A stretch of DNA of 27,661 nucleotides, from the NCBI GenBank assembly GCA_002803225.1, contig NXFV01001588.1, positions 1-27,661 on the forward strand. Reading direction: 5' to 3'. This DNA comes from Gamarada debralockiae. Taxonomy: Eukaryota > Ascomycota > Leotiomycetes > Helotiales > Hyphodiscaceae. The translations under genes and the position numbers were made by a program. Below the pieces are notes generated by a model, which was not told the DNA's origin, searched no databases, and saw only the letters and a program-made list of their open reading frames with translations. Each line of letters opens with the position of its first letter. Within the stretch, counting starts at the first letter, position 1. Below are positions 11,125 to 22,816 of the stretch, in pieces.

Positions 11125-11849
11125 TTGTAAGCATGTTGCGGAAACTCTGACTAGGAACTTCCTAGAGTATGTTACGGTTATTGGTGTGATTCGAAAGAAG
11201 CAGCTGTGGATGGATGTACCTCAAGGCTTGAAAGCAAGGAAGGTAGTCCACTCTGGCGGGCAATGACTGGGCGGGACTCAGCGAAGGAAACTCCACCACC
11301 TTGGGTACTTGCTATACGTTGCAGAAAAAGAAACCGGCGCAAATTACGGAGAAACTCGTACATGATATCTAGAAGGAGATGGACGATGATAGGAACATCG
11401 ATGGAACCCCGGGTAAAGATCTTGAAGATGTGATATCGTTTTGCCAGAGCGAGCAAAGAAGGAACTGGGTACAGGAACTCAAGTACGGGCACGCATCGTT
11501 CGATCGAGAAGTTGCAACCACGGAAAATTTCGAGAGAAAGGGCTCGTCGCCCAACTCGTTTCGTCCTCGTTGACAGTGGAACTTTGTTTCCACTCCCCAT
11601 CCCTCAATGTATCACCAAATCCATCACGCGGGTATGATCCTCGATTCCGAAAGACAAACACCTTTATTGAATTGTAGAGGCCAATGTTCGATTGAAGTCA
11701 CACCATAATGCTCCAAATTCGACCCATCCGCCACCTATGCATGATATGGAGAGCCATTGCGGATGATGCGTACAAACATGAAGCCCGTTCCCAAATCCAG
11801 CAAAAGCCCAACTGCCTCCATCTCCCACATACACCAGGAAGCGCTTCGT
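11125..11849. other. Intergenic region, no recognised gene
   Basis: This lies downstream of the F-box locus and of RPS24, whose 3' ends converge here. Small frames such as the 64 codons at 11379-11573 have an ATG but no recognisable motif or homologue known to me. Confidence 0.5.
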
Positions 11850-12425
11850 TTATGCGTCCTTCTTCTTCTTCGCACCCTTGACCTTTGCCGTACCTCGGAG
11901 AGTCTTTTGTCTGTTCTTGCGTTGCTTGCCTGTAATCCATCATATCAGTATCGTGCTCACATCTCCCAATGCCCCCTGCAACTCGAGGGTTGGTGTTTGA
12001 CGTACGCTGTTGTCTGCTGGGCTTCTCAATCTTCGTTGCAACTCCCACACGAACCAATCTGTAGTGGGGCTCGAACTTCTTCAACGCCTCTGGGGAATCG
12101 TAGACGAGAGCGAAACCGGTTGTTTTTCCACCACCGAATTGAGTTCGCAGACCGAAAACATTGACTTGGTCCTTGCTGGCCTTGTACAGTTCGGCGAGCT
12201 TGGCACGGAGCTCGTCCTTGGAGATGTTGGCGCGGTTGGGGTGGAGGATATCACTATGAATCCGTTAGAATGCCATTCTCACTCGTCATATCCCTCAACT
12301 TCTCATCTTCGAAGATGCTCGCGCATTCGACAGTGAACTTACACGACCATTTGCTTGCGGCCGAGAAGAGGATTGCGAATGAACTTGCGGGTTCGCAGGG
12401 TGACTGGCTGCTCGCGGTCCGCCAT
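11850..12425 (-). CDS. rps24: 40S ribosomal protein S24 (eS24)
   Basis: Three exons, complement(join(11850..11929,12006..12253,12343..12425)), give 136 residues. The introns are 89 nt (GTAAGT...CATAG) and 76 nt (GTACGT...TTACAG). The start [15 protein letters not shown] and the block [16 protein letters not shown] match the eS24 N-terminus. The core has [20 protein letters not shown], and the tail is Lys/Arg-rich ([16 protein letters not shown], then KKKK). Length and order fit eukaryotic eS24, a component of the small ribosomal subunit. The gene is divergent from EFM3 across a 357-bp shared promoter. Early introns are usual for fungal ribosomal protein genes. Confidence 0.96.
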
Positions 12426-12782
12426 GTTTGCGACTGGAGGATCGGATGTATCCGTAAGCCTGCCTTCGATTTGATTATCGAGACAGAAGTCGGATGGTTG
12501 GATTGTCGATGAAGGTCGCTGTCGATTGAGGTTTCGTGGAGGAGAAATGCGAGACTTCGTCGTTATCGAAAATGCGCTAAGCTAGGTTGAATGAGGCAAG
12601 CGAGCTGCAAAATTTCTGTGCGCGAGTTCCGAGAGCGAGAGGGTGGTAACCCTATTTCCGCCTGAGGCTCGAAAGCGATAACGTGACTTGGACGAAGCAA
12701 AGCAAACTACGGTTTCCATCGTGAACTTCCTTCATCAAAAATCAGCAGCATCAAGAAATGAGTTATTCGATGAGGAAGGGGT
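12426..12782. promoter_or_regulatory. Divergent promoter between RPS24 and EFM3
   Basis: The 357 bp between two start codons must serve both genes. It contains TAACCCTA (12647-12654), resembling the ACCCTAA-type motif recognised by Tbf1-like factors at fungal ribosomal protein promoters; this match is suggestive only. No obvious TATA box was seen near either start. Confidence 0.5.
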
Positions 12783-12877
12783 ATGGAGAGTCAATTACCG
12801 ACAAGTGTGAACCAACAACTCAACCGATTTTGTCGCCAATACCTTCAACTTCAACTCGAACTCGACTACCCGGATGA
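12758..12877 (+). other. Overlapping upstream ORF in EFM3 leader
   Basis: An ATG 25 nt before the EFM3 start opens a 39-codon frame that overlaps the EFM3 start in another frame and ends in TGA at 12877. If the transcript begins upstream of it, this would reduce EFM3 translation. The transcription start is unknown. Confidence 0.3.
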
Positions 12878-13898
12878 CTTACATCTTCGAAATGAAGCGT
12901 TTCAGCAGTCTCTGTATACCAGATTGTTTCAGGAGAATGCTATCCTACATGCGCCACCTCTGAGATACCAACTTCGAGTCTTGAAGGAGCTCACGAAAAG
13001 AATTGAGCAAAGCATTCAAGACTGGGAAGAAGACGTAGGCGATTTCTTTACAACGTCTTAGACATTTGAAGTCAAAGTCTTCTTTTTGATCATTGTCTAA
13101 CGCTTCTCTCTTTTTCAGGGAATATCTGATGATCTCATGAACTCACTATCTTCTTTACTCTCATCGCGTGTTCCATCTGAGGCAGACTCAGCCCAGCAGA
13201 AGTCATTCGTCACGTACACTCTCTCTTCCCTCCCTTCAAACTCCGAAGGTATCCCCACCATCACTCTTCATGAGGCACGCAATATTGTGGCAGCCGCTGG
13301 TACTACCGGTCTCCGAACATGGGAGGCAGCACTCCATCTCGGCAATTACCTCTGCACCCATGCCACTGACCTCGTCCAAGGAAAGTCGATTCTCGAGCTT
13401 GGCGCAGGAACAGGTTACATCTCCGTCCTCTGCTCCAAGCATTTAGGAGCAACTCACGTCCTCTCAACAGACGGATCCGATGATGTTGTAGCAGGCCTCT
13501 CCACGAACTTCTACCTCAACGGCCTCCAGGATGAAGCTACCATCGAAGGCAAGGAGTTGAAATGGGGACAAGCCCTTCTTGGAAGCGAACATCCACAATG
13601 GAATGCAGGACGGCAAATTGATCTGGTGTTGGGAGCTGATTTGACCTACGATGGGTCAGCGATTCCGGCACTGGTTTCGACATTTGGGGAGCTTTTTGAT
13701 TTGTACCCTAGGGTGAAGATTATCATTGCAGCGACGGTCAGAAATCCGACGACCTTTCAGCGATTTTTGGAGACTTGTCGGGGGAATAAGTATGCGGTAG
13801 TGAACGTTGATTTTGGGATTCCGAGGGAGGAATTGCAGGAGGGTCCGTTTTACTCAGACAAGGTCCCGATTCAGCTGTGTATGATCACGAAGCCATGA
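12783..13898 (+). CDS. EFM3: EFM3/FAM86-type protein-lysine N-methyltransferase
   Basis: Two exons, join(12783..13034,13119..13898), give 343 residues. The 84-nt intron (GTAGGC...TTTTTCAG) joins in phase 0 and bridges the helical N-terminal region to the methyltransferase domain. The N-terminus (about 10-90) contains RFCRQYLQLQLELDYP and LRYQLRVLKELTKRIE, like the FAM86 N-terminal domain. The catalytic half has TGLRTWEAALHL (147-158), SAM-binding motif I ILELGAGTGY (175-184) and the family VLGADLTYD block (about 254-262). Yeast Efm3 and human FAM86A methylate a lysine of elongation factor 2. Being divergent from RPS24 fits joint control with the translation apparatus. The substrate is inferred from the family. 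Confidence 0.88.
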
Positions 13899-14294
13899 GT
13901 GGACGGCATTGGAGATCGATTGCATTAAATGAATACAAAATTTCAAATACTCAATCCATCAGTTCATTAATGTCTTTCTAAAAGCATCCCCTAGGAACCA
14001 GAATCGCCAGCAATCTGACTCCAAATTATCACAATTATCAATCTGCAGTAGGTGTATGGTATTCCCAGACGCTCCCGCCCGAAGAACGCCAGAATCAGAC
14101 CCCACCATATGAACGCCGCGCTTCGTATACCATGTCGCATGACCCTTTGAACATTAGATAATAATCCCCAAAGTCGACAGCTACAACCCCTCCTTCCAAT
14201 CGCAATTCCAGCTCCGGGATCCTTCAATTCCTCACATCCGAGCACACCGGGTTCGCTCCCTTCGACTCCCTCCGCCAGGTCCACGTCGACACTT
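13899..14294. other. Convergent intergenic region
   Basis: This lies between the 3' ends of EFM3 and the minus-strand secreted protein gene. It probably holds both 3' untranslated regions. No gene is recognised; the minus-strand open frame at 13991-14284 begins at GTG and has no familiar motif. Confidence 0.55.
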
Positions 14295-14741
14295 TCATCT
14301 CAGGATAACAGCCACAACAGCAGCCATTACCGCCCAAACCGCGGCTCTCCCCTTTCTCCCCTTCGCGCCCGCGATTTCATCACCCCCTGGCAGTACCGGC
14401 TCATGCCAACCACAATGCACCTGCGTCGCAATTGTAACGCAAGACCAATATGTCGTCATGTGGTATTTCTCTTGAAGCATCTTACTCACATCACCCTCCA
14501 AAATCTCGGGTGCCTCAGTGATCGTGGGCTCCTCCATATCCGTAGTTGCACTCGTCAGAGCGATTAGTTGGGTTGTTGGAGGCGTGGAAAATGAGGAGGT
14601 TGGGGAAGTGGGGTACGATGAGGCTGACGAGGCTGAGGAAGCGAGCGATAAGGTTGAGGCAGCCGTCCTTGGTAAAAGTCCATTTGCTATTGCTGATGAG
14701 AAGAAATTGGCTGCTGCCAGATGGAATAGATTTAATCGCAT
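14295..14741 (-). CDS. Small secreted, probably GPI-anchored protein
   Basis: A single-exon frame of 148 residues starts at an ATG (14741). The N-terminus (MRLNLFHLAAANFFSSAIA) is hydrophobic and signal-peptide-like, with possible cleavage near residue 19. A Ser/Thr/Pro/Ala-rich middle (about 25-80) suits O-glycosylation. A conserved-looking block, TYWSCVTIATQVHCGWHEPV (about 96-115), has two Cys that could pair. The C-terminus is small residues, a basic spacer (GRKGRAA) and a hydrophobic end (VWAVMAAVVAVIL), as in GPI-anchor signals. Ascomycetes carry many such wall or plasma-membrane proteins with a CxHCGWH-like motif; their function is unknown to me. Confidence 0.75.
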   Translation of the reverse strand: MRLNLFHLAAANFFSSAIANGLLPRTAASTLSLASSASSASSYPTSPTSSFSTPPTTQLIALTSATTDMEEPTITEAPEILEGDVSKMLQEKYHMTTYWSCVTIATQVHCGWHEPVLPGGDEIAGAKGRKGRAAVWAVMAAVVAVILR

Positions 14742-15860
14742 CGTGACGACTAGTATTACGATTAAAGGAACGTAGGTCCAGGATGAGGAGCGATGGGAAG
14801 TATTGGTGGTGTAGATAACGTGATGCCGACAGTGTAAGCACGTGCAAACCTCCGATTCGCTGGTTGATTATGCGCGCTGATGGATACTTGGGATGCTTGT
14901 CTTAATGCCGAATCCTGATATTGGGCGTTTTGCTTACGTTGGTGCATATGTAGGGAGAGAAAGGTCCTCGTAACTTATAGAATGAGGGAGAGAAATCAAG
15001 AATTAAATATGCAAGGAACGATGTGAATGGTGCAAGTGAGTGAGGACCAACCCCCGCACTGTGAATCACTGAAGATTGAAAGGCAGGATAAGAATTTGCA
15101 TTAATCATAGAGATAAGAGATGGATGCTTTAATTGAAGAGAATAAAGGGGTTTCGATTGACTTGTGACTCGAGTATTTTCTCGAAGCTGCAGGTCGAGTG
15201 CTGGAACTTCCAAAGCGCAGCGAATGGGGAGCATTGTTTCGAGAAAACTTGAAACAGGACAAGATTTGAGCACAACCACAGGATAATTCTTTAGGCAAGG
15301 AGAAATCTGAGCATACTGTGCTAGACCTACTGCAAAATACAAAATTTTTACTTCTTTGACTTCTGGTTGAGTAGTCTTGGGGACACAGTCACAGATCAAT
15401 TGCTTGGCTCTGCAACAGGCTGAGGGGCGTGCGATAAGGGTCAAGTGGCATAAATTGAGAACTTGGAGATCGCGGAGCATATATTTAAGGTAATAAATGA
15501 AGAGGGACTTGTTTGAACAAACGCGTCGATTGTTTGAAGGTGGTGGAGAAACTTTGCTTTGCTTCCGGAAAGAAATTATAGGAACGGACTAGCACGTGCC
15601 ACAGCATGAATCTCAACGTAGTCGATTGGATACACAGGATTCGACGAGAAAATAATGAGAGGCCTCACTCGTCTTACACTTGGAAAGCGCAGTTCCTGGA
15701 ATATTGTTTCACGTTTCAAAGCCCAGTATAGCCTAGCTACGCCATGAGTGAAAATACCCAACAGTAAAGCCAGCCATTCCACCATAACTCCGACATTAAC
15801 CCTAGGTATCTTGTTCGCTGAAAGTAAACAGCATTACTGGCATTACTGGCCAATGCATTG
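14742..15860. other. Intergenic region, one unrecognised ORF
   Basis: This holds the promoter of the secreted protein gene and the 3' side of the coilin-like gene. A 192-codon minus-strand frame (14902-15480) begins at an ATG but lacks recognisable motifs and reads like non-coding sequence. A short tandem repeat (CATTACTGG twice, near 15832-15849) lies just beyond the coilin-like stop. Confidence 0.5.
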
Positions 15861-18800
15861 TCAAAACCTAGAAGTTGTCCTCCTCCTCGAAGTATTAAGA
15901 CTCGACTGCGATGAAGCCCTCAAACCCGTGCTGCCCTGCTGCCGAGTCTCAACTCCCTTCTGACTGCTACTCCTCTTCTGTACCCATCCTGGCTCGTCCT
16001 CAAAGTAATCTTCGTCATCATCCTCATCCAACGCATACTTCCTGAATCTCTTCGGCTGCTGCTCCACCTCAGACACGACCACATCATCCTCTGCTTCTTC
16101 CTCGACGTCACTGGAAGTCAGAGTCAAGTCCATGACCTGGGATCCTTGAGGAATGACGAACTTGGACTGGCTCTGTGATGGGCGACTTTGAGATGCTTGC
16201 GGCTGTGACCTTCGAACTTTGGATTGACGAGGTGATTTGCGGACCTGAGTCGCAGAAGGCAGAGAGTGTTGACGATTTGATTGCCGAGAGCTCTTTTGAG
16301 AGGACTTTGGCGTCGTTTCTTCGTCCTCAGGAAGTTCCAGATCCTCAACTCGTGCTTTCTTTTGGTGTTCCCCAGCCTTAATTTGTCTCGCAGGTTTGGA
16401 TCGCACTGGTGCGGTCTTCTCCCGCTGTGATAACACTTCCTCGAGGGCTGGGAATGCATCATCTGAAGAAGGTGAGCCTTGAAGGACCTCAGGGGTCTTG
16501 CTTCGAGACTTTGCTGATCCATTCGTTCTAACTTTGCGCGAAGGTTGCGGCTCATCATCAGAGAAAGGTTCATTAGGTTGTGACTTCTCATCAGAGAACG
16601 GGTCGTCTTGCTGCTGCTTGCCATCGCTTGAAATTGATGACTTGCGGGACGGTAGCTCCTGTTCGATATTGGACATTGGATCATCTGGTTGGTGCATGAA
16701 AGCATCGTCTTCAAAAACCGCGGCCTTGGGAGTATCATCATTCGTCAGAGCGCTGTCATCGAAATTGACATCGGGTTGGCGTCCGTGATCGCTGACCTGG
16801 CTCGTGAAAGAGGCTCCAACAGACAGTTTTGGGTACTGTACAGCTGTATTGATATCTCTCTCGTTCGTGCCATCAAGTCCCGGTGATGGTCCGGGGGATG
16901 CCTTTGAGCTCTGAGAGCCCACACTAGTCCTACGACTCTTTGGTTGGAGTGCCTCCCACAGTTCCTGGGCTTTCCCAAGATTGGGAACCTTGAATTTCTT
17001 AGCGGGCTTGGTCTTCTTAGCCGCACGCTTGGACTGCACTCTGGCCGGGGGGCTTGAAGGCTCCTCGGGATCGATTGTAAGCCAGCCCGATTCATCTTTG
17101 TCATTCATCATCGGGGGACTGGATGCTGCATCTGTATCAACGGTCTGCCAATTGGACTGAACTCTGACCGGAGAGCTTGAGGTCTCTCGGTCTGTGGAGA
17201 CTTGTCGTAACTTCTTGATTGGCGAGCTTGAATCAAGGCCATGGAACTTGGGAGAGTAGGGTGGATTGCTCTCAATTTCGGTCATATCCTTCATGAGTTT
17301 CTCGAACTCCTTGGCCTCACCGGGACTTTCCATACCGGTAGGACGGATATCCTTCATCACAGAAGAGGGAACGCTTGAGCGAAAGCCAGCATCTTTCATC
17401 ATTTGTGAGATCTTCAGTCTGGCATCAGTCGAAATCTGCCCAATGGATGTATCCAGGTCAGGGAGTGGCGTAGTATCTCCTCGTCCTCCAACAGTGATGG
17501 CATCTTCTGCAGCGTTGTGCTCAACAATCTCCTTTAATTTACTGTTATCAACAATCGGCACATTGTCTTCTTGATTTTCAGAAAATGCAGCGACCTCACC
17601 AGAGCTTTCATCGGCCGTCTGCTTTGGCGTCTCCTCCTCGGGCGCTATTACCTCGGGGTATGACTGTTCAGCTACTGATCCAGCAGAATCTCCATTCGAT
17701 TCTTGGTTCTCCTGCTGTGTGTTTGGTTCTAGAGATTCAGGGACTGATTCTTGGTGTGATTCTTGAATGCTTACGTACGGCAAGTTTGAATCTGGGGCAT
17801 TTGAATTCAAAGGCGTTTCAGTGACGTGGGAGAACTGGGCATCCGGAGCTTCGTCCTCATGCTCATGGCTAAGACCTTGCGAGTCACTGCTAGTACCAAG
17901 CTTTGGCAAGACCGTCTCATCCGTCTCAGTGTTGTCTACGCCTAGATCCGCTGGTGCATCTTGGACGATCTTGGGCTCAACCAACTCACCGAAAGTTAAG
18001 TTTCGAATCCCGTCGTCTTCCGGCTCCTCTTCGTCGCCTTGGTCCGGCATATCAAATTTGCCGTAAATTCTTTCGCCTGTTTCAGCGTCGTAGAACTTTG
18101 CAGTATTCAGTCGATCTCTCAACGCAAGCGTAAGTTGGAGCTCACCACTGTCGAGAGTGGCATTCACGACAGCTGTGCGATAAGCAGATATCTCAGGTTG
18201 CCACTTTGTCTCCTCGGACATAGTGAGTTGCTTGAAAGCAATCGTCATACCAGGCTTAGCTTGTCCATCTAGGAGGTCAACAAGAGTTTTGGGTTCTTCG
18301 GGAAGGGCAGCGAGATCTTCTGGTCCTTGGCTGACTTGGGCAGACGCATCTTCGTTCAGATCATTCATCAGCTGCTGATTGATTTCACCCTCGATATCAT
18401 CAGTTGTTTGCTGGGTAGGCTCCTCAGATTCCACAATGGAGTCCTCTTGATAACTCGGCTCGTACGACGCATCAAGATATTCCTGCTGCTCGGCGTAACT
18501 GTGCTTGCCTTTGCGTTGCTTTTGCTTTTTTGACGGCCATCCTTCATCCTGATAATACTGAGGATCATCTCGCTGATTCTTCTTTCTTTTACCACCATTC
18601 CTGCCCTTCTGCAGCCAGCCACCTTGTTGTTGAGGGTCCCACCGCTGGACGAAAGGAAAAGGGGGCTCGCTCAATTCAATTCCATCGTGACAGCATTCTA
18701 CCGCCCGGTATGTGATTTTCTCTCTCCATGCCTCAGGATCTTGATCTTCGACCTCATCACCGTCATCCTCGGGGACTTTCTCGGCTCTCTTTGAAGTCGG

Positions 18801-21234
18801 GAGAGGTCTCACATCCTTCATGAGGTCGCTGCGCACCTTTTCCTCATCTTTCTTCGACTTTGGTGCTTTGATGCCCAATGCGCCAAACAATAAACGACGG
18901 CCAGCACCAAGGTCGAGCTTAGCCCGGCGTGAAGATGATGCGCTGCTCTGAACAGATTCGACAGCGGGTGTTGGAGGCTTTAATTTAATGGCGGAAGCAC
19001 TCAGGGTTGCTCCTTTTGATACTACTTCACCAGAGGGAGTCGCAGGCTTTGATGATGTAATGGAATCCTGGGGGTTTATAGCTTTTAGAAGTATTTGAGA
19101 TGCTGGTTTGGCAGATTCTTCTTCTGTTTGAATCTGAGGTGCATCATTGCTGGAAGAAGACTGGTGTTTTTCAGGGGCTGTAGAAAATGCATTCAATACG
19201 TCTTTGGGATGCTCAATTGACAGTATTGCGGGTGATGATTCCGCATCGGCTGCGGCTTCTTCGTTTTGAACTGAGGGGCGTTTAGGAGCTTTCTTTGAGG
19301 ACTCCGGCCCGACTTCGATCCCGCCGGATTCCAAGGACGCGAACAATGCCTGTCTCCGAGCTTCAAATTCTTTGCCTTTCTCGACGGCTCGATCAGTTGT
19401 TTCATTCGACTCAGCAGAGTTCTGGGCCGCTCTGACGGCCTCTAAGGTAGCAAATGCATCTTCCGGAGAAGTCTCGCTATTTACCCCCGACAACTGCTTG
19501 AATTCGGCGAGCGTAGTTCCAGCAGGCAGAATGCCCTTCTCTTTGAGCCTGCTAAGTACATTGGCCGCTTTTCGACGCATATTTCTTGCGTTCGTTGCCG
19601 GCTTTCTGTTCCCGGGCGGTACTGGTGTACGAGATACAGGCTTTGGGGACGAAATCTCAGTCGAAGCGGTGGCGGGCTTTACCGAGCTTGCATTATTGGC
19701 CTTACTTGATGTCTCCTCTGGCGAGTCATCGTCGCTGGAGGAATCACTGCTGCTATCGCTATCACTGCCAGAGGAGGAAGTGTCTGAGTCTTCCGCATCT
19801 TCCTTGCTTTCATCACTGGAAGAGCTGTCCTCGGAGGAGGAGCTACTACCGCTGCTGCTCGTCACATCCGAGCTGGAATCTTCACTCTCTTCCTCACTAT
19901 CATCTGCGTGAGATTCGCGATCGATAGCTGGAGTTGAGGTGAATCCGTTGGTAAGTCCCTCATCCAGAGAGAACCTAACGCTCTTGGGGCTAAAAACCGA
20001 GTTCGATCTCCTGGAAGTAGGTCGTGATCGCCCTGGAGAGCTTTGAATAGCTTCCGCCATGTGAGACAAAGCTTTTCCCAATGAAATTGAACCTGGTGGC
20101 AAGCCATTTTGATCGTAATGTTCAAGCAGCAAAGAGTCAGCAGTCTCAGCAGCTTCGACTTGCATACTATCTGGCGCCTCCACCTCTTCCGCAGCGGCCT
20201 TCCTCTTTTTAGATCGAGTTTTCGGAACTGATAGGCTTGCTTTTGAGGTTTCAGTAATCGTACTCGCAGGTTTGACTGGCTGGAACCCCAGTGACATGGT
20301 GTTATAGGCTTCACCCACGTCTCCTCCTGAACCATTCAAAACGTACTTGCAAACGGCAAGAGGCGAGGTAGGAAATGCTGAATGCAACTTACGAATCTTC
20401 GTGCGTGTCGCTTCGTCTGAAACATCGTCAAGCGCAGATTCGTCTAGGTCATCCTCATCCTCTCCGTTGTGGTTTGTGGTAGACTCCTGTCCTTCCTGCT
20501 CCTCTACCTCGTTCTCCATTGTCTCGTCTTCGTCTGCTTCTGCCTCATCGGCTTCTTCATCGAGATCTTCGTCCTCTCCAGGCACGAAATCTTCATCGTC
20601 TTCCGAATCATCGTCTTCGAAGTCGGCATGGAGGACCAATTGGCGGTTGCCATTCTCATCATCAAACTCTCTGCCCTCGGCCTCCTCATTTTCCCCCAAA
20701 GCTAAGAAGTCATCATCATCATCATCTTCTTCTTCTTCTTCATTGTATGTGACCCGGCGTCTCTTTCTTGGAGGAATATTGACAGCAGGTCGATCAGCCG
20801 GTCGTCTCAAAAGTGGTCTGCCAAACGCTAGACCATCAACCAAGTGCTTCCCGTCTGCAGAGATCTGGTGTCTTCCGGATATCTTGCGTATCCTCAGATC
20901 TTGTGTAAGAAGTGGTCGGATACTAGATTGACGCGTTAGCTATCTTGTAATCGGCGTAAGGCAAAACTTCAGGATATTTCAAGACTTACATAACCTCATC
21001 GTCCACCTTCATAACCTTGCCCACCGGCTGGAAATGCAGACATTCGAAGTCGACGCCATTACTGCCCTTCAGCTCTACCGCGTAGTCCTCCAATCCCCAG
21101 TCAGTCGATTCGAGGGGCACAATTTCATTGACTTGTTCGAGAAGTTGAGCGATTGTCGAAGTTTCTGAATCGACGTTCCAGATGATGGGTGTTTCTGGGA
21201 GGCCATGACGCCTCACGATGATTCGTAGCCTCAT
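15861..21234 (-). CDS. Coilin-like nuclear scaffold protein
   Basis: Two exons, complement(join(15861..20922,20990..21234)), give 1768 residues. The 67-nt intron has GTAAGT, a GCTAACG branch and ATCTAG. Residues 1-87 resemble the coilin ubiquitin-like N-terminal domain: RLRIIVRRHG, TIAQLLEQVNEIVP and the closing DDEVIIRPLL. A basic nuclear signal PPRKRRR (132-138) precedes an Asp/Glu run. A UBA/CUE-like helix block, IRKLHSAFPTSPLAVCKYVL, lies near 255-275. Long acidic and Ser-rich tracts (about 420-490) and SSP motifs indicate disorder. YRAVECCHDGIELSEPPFPF (about 818-837) and the basic Gly-rich stretch after it precede PGMTIAFKQL...WQPEISAYR...GELQLTLALRD (about 955-1020), which resembles the atypical Tudor domain of coilin. 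Coilin organises Cajal bodies and snRNP assembly. The last 700 residues are disordered with repeated SSP-RVQS motifs. The assignment rests on architecture, not on a search. Confidence 0.7.
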
Positions 21235-21875
21235 GTTGAAGGCTGGGATTTGGTCGGTTTATTGTGAGGTGATTGCAGAGAGAGCCATATCGAGAAGAGG
21301 TGGGGAGATTTCGTTGCTCTCTTTGATTGGGAATGACGCGAAGCGTGTTTTTGCTCGGTTAATCAAACTGCCCTGTAGTCTGTGTTCCACGTGGTCTGGG
21401 ACCTAGGAGGTAACTTCAAAAATGGACTTATCTATCTTTCAATTTCAATCTGTGTTAATTGAATGCGTAACTTGGAACCCCTTGATTTACAGCATATTTT
21501 GATCTCCGAAGGTGTTGTACATGCCTCATTAGCTCAGATCTTCCTTCTGAGATGCCATTCTAACCCTCTCAAAGAACAGCTAGCCCAGCAGCAATAACCC
21601 ATTTCTCAAAACTAGGGATCCATGCCATACCATGCTGCATTCAAAAGCCCTAAGCCCATCTAATTGTTCGGAAGTAAAATGTCCGAAGGGTGAAGAAGAG
21701 GAGAGTCGTCCCGTGTTCCTCACATGTCGAACCTGCCCCTCTTTCACAAGGCTAGAATTCAGCCCAGGCTAATGACCCCACCCAAGCTTAACATCAACAT
21801 TCTCTCAAACGGCAAACCATCACCACTACTCATTCGAAGAGATCTAACCCCCATTGACTCCCCGGAGCTCTCAAG
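21235..21875. promoter_or_regulatory. Divergent promoter of coilin-like and DLH genes
   Basis: The 641 bp between the two start codons must carry both promoters and leaders. I see no clear TATA box or factor site. Short frames here are not supported. Confidence 0.45.
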
Positions 21876-22816
21876 ATGTCCTGCCCAGACTGTTTCAGCG
21901 GCCATGTCCACAATGGGGTCCCTGGCGGCAAGATAACCACCATCCACGGCTTGCAGACCTACGTCGCAACTCCACCAGAGGGAGTAATTCCCAAAGGCAT
22001 AATCGTCATGATATCCGATGCCTTCGGATGGGATTTCATAAACAACCGTATTCTTTCCGACAACTACGCCGAAAAAGGCGGATTTATCGTCTACTTACCC
22101 GATTTCATGAATGGTCTACTCCGACCCTTCCCTGCTCCTCATCTCTCTGCTAACCCGTCTTATTAACTACAGGTCACTCAATGCCGATATCCCTACTCGA
22201 CTTGACGGAAAATAAGATCAAGAAGCCCGCCGGCTGGTTCACGACAATATTCTACAAACCAATCTGGATAGCGCAAGTAGCTGCTATGGTCATCCCCTGG
22301 TTCTTCAGAAACCGTCCCTCAGTCGCCAAACCCCGCATATTCTCCTTCTTCCAAGCTCTACGAACCTCTCCCCCTCCATTCCCGACTTCTAACCTCAAGA
22401 TTGGTGCAGCGGGCTTCTGCTGGGGAGGAAAATATGCCATCCATCTTGCGGCCAACACTCCCTCCTCCCGCGTCATTAGGCACGAATCACAGGTCTCCTC
22501 TCCGGCTTTGGAGCCACTGATTGATTGCGCATTCATTGCCCATCCATCGATGGTGTCCGTACCAAAAGATATTGAGGAAGTAACGGTTCCGTTGAGTGTT
22601 GCGATCGGCGATGAAGATATGTCGATGAGTGGACCGTTGATTCAGCAGATGAAGGAGATATTGGAGAAGAAGAAGGATGATCATGAGGTTAATATCATGC
22701 CGGGTGCGAAACATGGGTTTGCGGTTAGGACGAATCCTAAAGATCTGCATCAAATGGAGTGTGCGGATAAAGCTGAGGTCCAAGCTATTAACTGGTTCTC
22801 GAGATGGTTTGCTTGA
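21876..22816 (+). CDS. Dienelactone hydrolase family protein
   Basis: Two exons, join(21876..22113,22173..22816), give 293 residues. The 59-nt intron (GTCTAC donor, GCTAACC branch, CTACAG acceptor) splits a Gly codon and joins DFMNG to HSMP. The family Cys-Asp-His triad is visible: nucleophile Cys162 in GFCWGGKYA, Asp226 (or 228) in AIGDEDMSM, and His260 in PGAKHGFAVR. The N-terminus CPDCFSGHVH is typical of fungal cytosolic members. Between strand three and the nucleophile is a hydrophobic, Trp-rich segment (about 100-127), probably the cap. The alpha/beta hydrolase likely cleaves a small ester or lactone; the substrate is unknown. No aromatic degradation genes lie nearby. Confidence 0.92.

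Noticed and set aside
11379..11573. 64-codon acidic ORF downstream of the F-box locus
   Set aside because: Reads somewhat like protein but is short and isolated, with no known homologue.
14902..15480. 192-codon minus-strand ORF with a real ATG
   Set aside because: No motif, composition unlike the neighbouring genes, and no splice partner; it probably occurs by chance in non-coding DNA.
16124..20931. Many antisense and shifted ORFs across the coilin-like gene
   Set aside because: They mirror the Ser/Asp/Glu-rich coding sequence, whose complement is naturally stop-poor.
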